Source: Penicillus capitatus
Taxonomy: Eukaryota; Chlorophyta
Direction of reading: 5' to 3'
Length of the DNA stretch: 64,000 nt
Assembly (NCBI GenBank): GCA_965649825.1
Contig: OZ287706.1
Location: 62,001-126,000, forward strand
Numbering within the stretch: the stretch's first letter is position 1; each line of letters starts with the position of its first letter. Under the pieces are notes generated by a model. It was not told where the DNA came from, made no database searches, and was given only the letters and a program-made list of their open reading frames with translations. A program made the position numbers and the translations under genes. Positions 57,628 through 64,000 of this stretch are shown here, piece after piece.

Positions 57628-58360
57628 TAGGCATTGACCCAATTCTTGATCTGGCAGCCAGAAATGGAGTCCATGCTGAAGCCTACGCGCACGACATCCT
57701 GGTCCTTAGCTCCACACCCTCAGAAAAGGGAGCACAAGCCAAGCTCCAAGGAACCCTGGATCAAATGAATAAATGGGCACAGGAAAGGGGACTACTTTGT
57801 GCTCCAGAGAAATGTCTTCGAATCCGGTTTGTGAAAAAAGAAGAAATAACGGGCAGAGGACAACGGTTGCGGCCCCGCGGACCGGGCAGGCTGTCCGCTT
57901 CCTGACATGACAGCGGTCCGCGGACGCCAAGGGTTTAATGGACGGTGCGCGCCATGTAATTAGTCTCAGCTTAGACTCGACACAGTTCCTCCGCCTTTGC
58001 ACACGCGTTCGCGCGCACGCGGCGCGCCAGTGTTGGACAAATCCCCGTCAAGAAAGCTGGACCCCCTTCCACTGTTCCTCCGCGGACAACAACTAAAACA
58101 GAAGGCAACGGTGCTCTACTGAGGGATCTGGATAGCGAGACGATGTCATGGAGCCCACAAGTACACAGTGCAGCCGGCAAAGTCAGAACCCGTTTGGAGT
58201 GGATCAGACGAATGACCGGCCCTTCCTAAGTTATGCTACCGGAAGCTGTAGAGAAACTCGTCAGCCGAGTGATAGAGCCAGCCGCTTACTATGGGGCGGA
58301 GGTGTGGCAATGTGTAGCGTACAACGAACGGAAGCTGGCCCCACTCAACGTAACAGTCTC
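57628..58360 (+). mobile_element. Decayed LINE ORF2 fragment
   Basis: Plus-strand RT sequence related to the LINE at 45432: AEAYAHDILVLSS, where the catalytic YADD reads YAHD, then EKCLRIRF, SWSPQVHSAAGK and VIEPAAYYGAEVW. Stops interrupt it and a GC-rich piece (57865-58083) is inserted. A related but distinct family from the intact element. Confidence 0.78.
57865..58083. mobile_element. 219-bp GC-rich insertion with 7-bp duplications
   Basis: GC-rich block flanked by GGACAAC at 57858-57864 and 58084-58090. Removing it with one copy of GGACAAC restores the LINE reading frame. Contains inverted repeats CCGCGGACCG (about 57874-57883) and CGGTCCGCGG (about 57914-57923). No coding capacity; no clear terminal inverted repeats. 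Confidence 0.65.
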
Positions 58361-58564
58361 GCCCTCAGACTTACGAAGAGAGGGAAAACTCGCCACATCC
58401 TATGATCTGAGTGTTGCGCTCTTCGTAGCCACATCTTCTGAGATATTCAGTGGACATTCTCTCGCTTAGAGGCCCTTTTTTCTACACCTATAACATCGGT
58501 GCTGTGTGAGTTTGTAAGTAGTTTCCTTAGTAGACTTTTCCGATTGTTTCTTTCTTCTTCTTCT

Positions 58565-59226
58565 CTAAACTCGTTTAGTATCATAAAGAAGCCGTTTTAA
58601 CAGCGTCCGGTTCCTTTTGTGCTGTCGCGATATGTCCACCGACTTCTTCTCTGTGACATTGTCTTTCTGAAGTATCTGTAGCTTTAACATACCGACTTCA
58701 GACTGCAATGACCTTAAACTAGTTGCGACCTCCGGGATGCCAACAGACTCCTTCCATGTCTTTTTATACGCAGCATTAACAGATACCAGTTCCTCAGTCA
58801 TGGCCGTAATTTGCAGTGACAGATGTTCATTTTCTTTTATTTTGTTCTAAATCTCTACATCTCTGCGCTTCAGTGACGATTGTGCTGCTTGAACTTCTTT
58901 TGTAAGCTTATCAACCGTTTTCTTCAAATCGCTTAGGATGTCTTGATTTCATCAAGGGCAGATACAAACAGCGAGCCAAACTGGATCTCGCAATTATCCA
59001 TGTATCGTAGAATACAGCCATAAAGCTGTGAGCCAACAACTTCAGCGACTTCATGTCCCAGAATTGGAACGCGTGCCTCAACTACTACATCCGTTCGAGT
59101 TTCCACTCTGTGTGTGTGATCACCATATCTTTCTTTACGGAATTGTCTGTTCATATCTTGTCGAGTACAGTGGTTTGAAAAAATCTTTTCAATTAGTGGG
59201 CCCAAAACATGTCTCGTCGAAGGCAC
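58565..59226 (-). pseudogene. Broken coiled-coil ORF
   Basis: Minus-strand sequence reads as one protein only with a frameshift near 58937 and an in-frame TAG near 58850. The C-terminal part is a clear coiled coil (DLKKTVDKLTKEVQAAQSSL, LRSLQSEVGMLKLQILQKD). The N-terminal part holds VPILGHEVAEVVGSQLYG. No ATG at the 5' end. Could be the structural ORF of a lost mobile element or a dead host gene. Confidence 0.45.
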
Positions 59227-60277
59227 AAAGCGTCAAACCGCACGCATGAAGCCGAGAGAAACTGCAACGGAGGAGCTTAACGCTCCGAAACCATGCACTG
59301 TATAGATAAAATCAGACTTAGCACTGCAAAGTTCTTAATAATGGTCATGTTTTAAATGTTCCAAATAACACAACAATGTATGAGTGATTATGCGCTAAAC
59401 CCGAGGAGTTACCTTGTCCATGGACAGCTGTCCACCTTCGTGCAGCTGACCGCGGAAACGTGTAGATGTGACGTGTGTGTACGTTCTACGCGTATAAATC
59501 CGAACATTAAACGATACAACAGTCTTTGTAACATATAAGCCTTCGTCGTCAACCGCGTCGTTCATCGACAGCGCGACACACCTACACACGTAGTTGTGCA
59601 CGTGTCTGTATGATGCATGCGATTATATGTTACCTTTCTTTGCAACGAGTTGTCTGATCCTAACACGACACTGCTCCCTTCTCCGAGCCTTCACGCTTAT
59701 CCCTAGGCAAACGGCGTAGTGCATGCATAACATGTGACCGCGTTCATCGGTCTTAAACCGTGCCACCGTCGGCCACGACGAAGCAGTGTTCGCTGCTTTT
59801 AGACATCTTCTCGATCACAAACTTCTTTCAGAACGTCCCTGTATGTACTCGTCGTCGTTCGCGATCACGCCTTGATTCTATTTTCAAGACGAAAGAGCAG
59901 TTCCGAGGATGTTGCCGGAGCACAGCAGACAATCACTTCGCTTCGAGACCATGTCGAGGTGGAGCAGTGCATGAAGAAAGTATAGCATTGCGGCAAACAG
60001 ATAGAAAATAAAATGCTAGTCAAAACACTCTCATAAGCGAATCATTCGGTCACGACGGACACTAGACACATTCCCAACAGTATGTAAGCATCAGAACGCG
60101 TTTCCAACGCATTGTAACGCTAGTCAAGTCGATGGATCAACAAAAAACGACTTTTTCGCCGTTACAACAGGAAACATCTGTGCACATAGAGCAATCGACT
60201 GCCAGGTGGGCAGCAAGCAGTAACCAGGACCACAAGGCCCCAAAGACATGGTTTTCACTAGTACTAGATAAAATTGG
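59227..60277. other. No gene; SDR copy F downstream flank
   Basis: About 1 kb without recognisable genes. From about 59950 it matches the flank at 55790-56114. Confidence 0.45.
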
Positions 60278-61504
60278 CTAGTATCCCATTCCACGAATCT
60301 CGTGTCCTCCGTCCGCATTCAAGATCTGACCCGTGATGTAGGAAGCCGCATCAGAAGCCAAGAATGCAATGGCATCTGGCAGAAGAAGAGATGACAGACT
60401 GTAGAGGGGAGTTAAAGGATGGCGTTACTCGCGATCTCATGAGGTTGACCTGGGCGTCTCATTGGCGTCTCTGTGTTGTACAGTTTTAAAGCTTCAGGAT
60501 CTTCGATCATCTGCAGGCAGATACACACATCAGCCAGAAACTGGACAAACGGACGGAATGGATTTACGGATTTAGTCATATCCGTATCTATAACTCCAGG
60601 AGCCACACAGTTCACGCGGATCTTGTCAGGAGCCCATTCGCATGCCAATGTCTTTGTTAACATGTTTAGTGCAGATTTGGACATGTTATAATGGCACACT
60701 GCAATCAACATCATCAGTAGGAATGACTTGTGCTGTTGAATGCATTCACTTTCGGCTATGGCTCGGCTTCCCCCTGCCCTAGATCCAATATTGACCACGG
60801 CAGCACCATCACTCGCCTTCAACAACGGATACATAGTCTAGGAGCACGCAGTACGTAGCGAACTACGACGACAAATGGAGAGATCCATAAGCATGCCTGG
60901 CAGATATCAACCACTGCTTTGACATTCGTGTCCATGACAAAGTCAAAATCCTCTCTTGTATGTTCCATGAAACCTTTCACCACAGCGACACCAGCATTGT
61001 TCACTGGCAAATCAACAGACAATTAAACTAAGAAACTTTGAAGGATGATGTCTTATGTCTTACCAAGAACGTTGAGCTTTCCATCGAATGCCTCAGTAAC
61101 CTACAGCGATACTCTCATTTACAAAAGCAGACCTCGAAACTGGAAGTACCTTCTCAAGCAGCACTTTCAACGATTCGACGTCGGTGCTGTCACATGGACA
61201 TCCCTAGAGCGCAATCGTCTCCTCCGTTAACAGCCGAGAATATCTTTCGCATACTTGAACGTCGTATCCTTTGGACTTCAGCTTCGCAAACAGCTCATCG
61301 AGTGCTTTCTGCTTGCGAGCGCATGCAAAGACCTGACAGCACAACGCCACAGTAAGAGTTTGTGGACATAACAAAACGCATCGGAAATCTTCTACGAACT
61401 AGACAGCTCACCCGTGCCCCTTTCGAAGCTAGCAGCTCGACGGTCGCAGCGCCAATTCCTTTGGACCCTCCCGTCACCAAACAAGTCAAGCCTGTGAACT
61501 CCAT
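60278..61504 (-). CDS. SDR copy F, tropinone-reductase-like
   Basis: Nearly identical to copy A over exons and introns. Exons: ATG to ARG (splice at GTGAGC), [11 protein letters not shown] to [28 protein letters not shown] to the VDICQ end, [28 protein letters not shown] onward, terminal [15 protein letters not shown]. Differs from A at one position in CPCD(I/S)TD. With copy E it repeats the A+B block. Confidence 0.9.
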
Positions 61505-61596
61505 TTGTGCAAAGGCACGAGTACGTTCGCGCTTAGGTACCCACCACCGGAAACGCCGGAATTCAAACGATGTATCTCATGTCTCTGCTAGGCATT
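61505..61596 (-). promoter_or_regulatory. Conserved block upstream of SDR copy F
   Basis: Near-identical to the blocks upstream of copies A and C. Confidence 0.5.
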
Positions 61597-62083
61597 GGGC
61601 AAACCTTAAAATAGAACTACCTAATGCAAATTTGCCTCGTACACAAGAACCTTCTGAGACGAGAGACACCGGAAATTGGTGTATGTGCCTCAATGTTTTA
61701 TGACTGGAACGGACAAAGGACGCAAACAGCAAATTTACCGACCCGTGCGTATCTCCAAGACGTCAGTAACGACAAACCGTGATTCTTGCAGGTACATATT
61801 CGTGGTGAAAGCATGTACATTTGCACACAGAATTCTGCCACCTTTTTACGCAATCTAGCGGAAATCTACGGTTTGTCTCCTGCCGAAGACAAGTTCAATA
61901 GATAGCGCAAGTATCGAACATACATGGGAATTCTCATTCAATACTGCAGCAGATGTCACCACACAGAGACCTGAAGAACAATCCTCCAAGAAATGGCAAT
62001 TCAGTCCCGTTCAGAACAACTGGAGAGCTGATGCAATAAGATGTATAGGAAATTGTCTATTTATGCTAAACAGGCAGAACTCA

Positions 62084-63298
62084 TCAGTATCCGAATCCAC
62101 GGACTGTATGACCCCCGTCAACGTACAATCTCTGGCCTGTGACATATGAGGACGCGGAGGAGGCAAAAAAGCCAACGACACCTGATGAGGACAAGACCAC
62201 AGATATAAATGCAAGGTACTGTACACGTAATGATACTTGCGATCTCTTCTGGCTGTGCAGGACGTTGCAGTGGTGTCTCTGCGGTATAAGCATTCAGTTC
62301 CTTGGGATCGTTCATCATCTGAGAATCCAAGGGCCTCCACACGGTTTAGATGGACAGAATGCCTTACTCGCACAGACATGTCTGTATCCACCACTCCAGG
62401 AGCCACACAGTTCACACGGATTTTGTCCGAGGCCCATTCGCAACACAATGTCCGCGTCAACATGTCTAATGCAGACTTGGACAAGTTATAGTGACACACT
62501 ATTACGAAGAAGACGGTGAATGTCATTTCTATTGCTGCACGTTTTACTTCCTGCCATGGCTCGGGTTGATCCTGCAATGGATCCGATGTTGATTACAGAA
62601 GAACCTCCACTCGCTTTCAGCAGAGGATATGCCGCCTGTTCACAGCGGAAGTGCTATCAGTCCAATAACAAAAGTGATGGCATCTTCACACTTGACAAAC
62701 ATCGATCGCCGATTTGAGGTTTGTGTGCATGATATAATCAAAGTCGTCTCCTGTGTGGTCAACGAAAGGTTTGGAAACCAGGACACCAGCATTGTTGACT
62801 ATCCAGTTGACCCATGGTTAGAAACTGAAACGTCCAAGGTAGAGGTTCACCTAGAACTTGTAACTGTCCATCAAATACATCCGCAACCTATCAGACCACG
62901 CGTTTGCTTAAGCAGATCGTCGGCCTCCAAAACCGAAACACTCACTTGCTGCATGAGCTTCTTTAACAGTTCGGCATTAGTGACGTCACAGACACATCCC
63001 TAGATGAGACACAGATCGTCTTCCCTGCGGTTGCTTCCATGAAGAAGTTGACGTGAACATCATATCGTTTAGCCGCCATTCTCGAGAGAAGTTCGTCGAG
63101 AGCATCCTGCTTGCGTGCACAGACAAAGACCTAGAGCAACATTAAGAGCACTCCAATCACATCTTTAGAGATTCATCGATTTTAAAAAGGAAGGCGCTCA
63201 CTCACCCTTGCACCCTTGGCAGCGAAGAACTCCACACAGGCACGGCCGATTCCTTTAGATCCTCCCGTCACCAGACAAGTCAATCCTGCCAATTCCAT
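62084..63298 (-). CDS. SDR copy E, intact B-type paralogue
   Basis: Uninterrupted counterpart of the split copy [38 protein letters not shown], catalytic [40 protein letters not shown]-type differs from A-type throughout but keeps the same exon plan. It shows the pre-insertion sequence AACCAGG-ACACCAGC at about 62776-62790. Similarity to copy B stops right at the ATG, so its upstream sequence is new and it may share a 293-bp divergent promoter with the PP2C gene. Confidence 0.9.
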
Positions 63299-63591
63299 TG
63301 TATTGTACAGGGGATGTTCGTGTCCCCGCTTGTCTTTTCACTGGTGCAAGACCGACGTTTCACGATCAATCGCCTGAGTTCAATTCTGTTTATGTCCTGA
63401 ATGACAATGTAACGCGGCTGCGCTGTCATGTCGTCACGGATGAGAACACTCTGATAGCCGGCTGACTCTCCATGCATTTATCGTGATCGGAGATTTATTA
63501 ACGACGACATTTCAGTCTATACGGTTTGAGCGAACTCTTATTGTCTACAACTTCTGTGCTTATCAATTTTGTTTTGTTCTACGCGTCAACG
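63299..63591. promoter_or_regulatory. Divergent spacer, SDR copy E / PP2C
   Basis: 293 bp between the two start codons. It lacks the conserved SDR upstream block. Confidence 0.4.
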
Positions 63592-64000
63592 ATGTCCAGT
63601 CGGTCGCTTGTTCGACCGGAAGGGAGTCCTGTTTACCACTACAGTCATGCCTCGCATGCGCTGAAAGGAGAGGTTCGTCGCAACATGTTTTGCAGAAAAG
63701 ACATTTCGTTTTAAAGGATGTCGCCTTTGTATGCGACGCACTACAACGTCTTAGCCCTGAGCCCCATTTCATGGGAAAGTGGGACCTCTTTTGTGTGTGT
63801 GACGGACATGGAGGCCCAGAAGCTGCACAATTCGCGAAAATAAACCTTCCGGCGTTGATTGCTGCCCGGCTTCCCAAAGGGACACCTCCAGAAACGGAAA
63901 CCGAAGGTACGTGCTAACATTTATGGGAGGCATGCGTCATGTCATCCTGCGTGCTCAGAAGGACAGGCATGGCTTCAGACTGTCAGAGATGCAGTTAACA
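63592..64000 (+). CDS. PP2C-type Ser/Thr phosphatase, 5' part
   Basis: Metal-dependent protein phosphatase, cut by the right edge. Exons 63592-63672, 63717-63906 and from 63959, with introns of 44 and 52 nt (GT-AG). Start MSSRSLVRPEGSPVYHYSHA; second exon has the PP2C motif DLFCVCDGHGGPEAAQFA, the Asp-Gly-His-Gly-Gly that binds metal. The third exon continues GQAWLQTVRDAV. An upstream in-frame Met (63526) is less likely because its sequence is hydrophobic and lies in the promoter. Confidence 0.88.

Noticed and set aside
1-64000. CRISPR arrays, operons or bacterial origin
   Set aside because: No regularly spaced repeats; spliceosomal introns and eukaryotic gene families throughout.
1-64000. 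tRNA or rRNA genes
   Set aside because: I found no conserved B-box-like GGTTCGAATCC or rRNA blocks by eye; a covariance-model scan would be needed to exclude them fully.

Overview
The window is nuclear DNA of a eukaryotic protist, most likely a photosynthetic alga. Genes are split by very short spliceosomal introns: every intron I resolved is about 44-76 nt, nearly all GT-AG. A nuclear gene for photosystem I subunit PsaG, a family I know only from green-lineage plastids, points to a green alga or a protist with a green plastid. A kinesin-2 gene implies a flagellum, and a large helical-repeat/RAP protein implies organellar RNA work. I cannot name the genus; PsaG shows no visible signal peptide, which fits a primary plastid if its start is right.

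The first 34.7 kb is compact and single-copy: prolyl oligopeptidase (cut by the left edge), adenylate kinase, a 534-residue helical protein, a 519-residue unknown, PsaG, NOP56, an Arg/Gly-rich 698-residue protein, a two-helix membrane protein, two unknown small genes, eIF2A, an IGHMBP2-like helicase, kinesin-2, the RAP protein, a nucleoside-hydrolase-like protein with a damaged metal motif, and CDP-diacylglycerol synthase. Several divergent pairs have only 68-113 bp between start codons, so they must share tiny bidirectional promoters.

From 34.9 to 63.3 kb the character changes. A tandem array of short-chain dehydrogenases (tropinone-reductase-like) on the minus strand holds four A-type copies, one intact B-type copy, one B-type copy broken by a retrotransposon, and a B-type remnant. 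The A+B pair at 34.9-42.8 kb and the pair at 60.3-63.3 kb are copies of one two-gene block. Between them lie a Ty3-type LTR retrotransposon with paired LTRs and 5-bp target duplications (inserted in an exon of the B-type gene), a nearly complete LINE, decayed LTR-element and LINE fragments, and a 219-bp GC-rich insertion inside one LINE fragment. A PP2C phosphatase gene starts at the right edge.

Several reading frames in this window break at or near homopolymers (C7, C9, A8, C4/C5), so some apparent decay may be assembly indels rather than biology.
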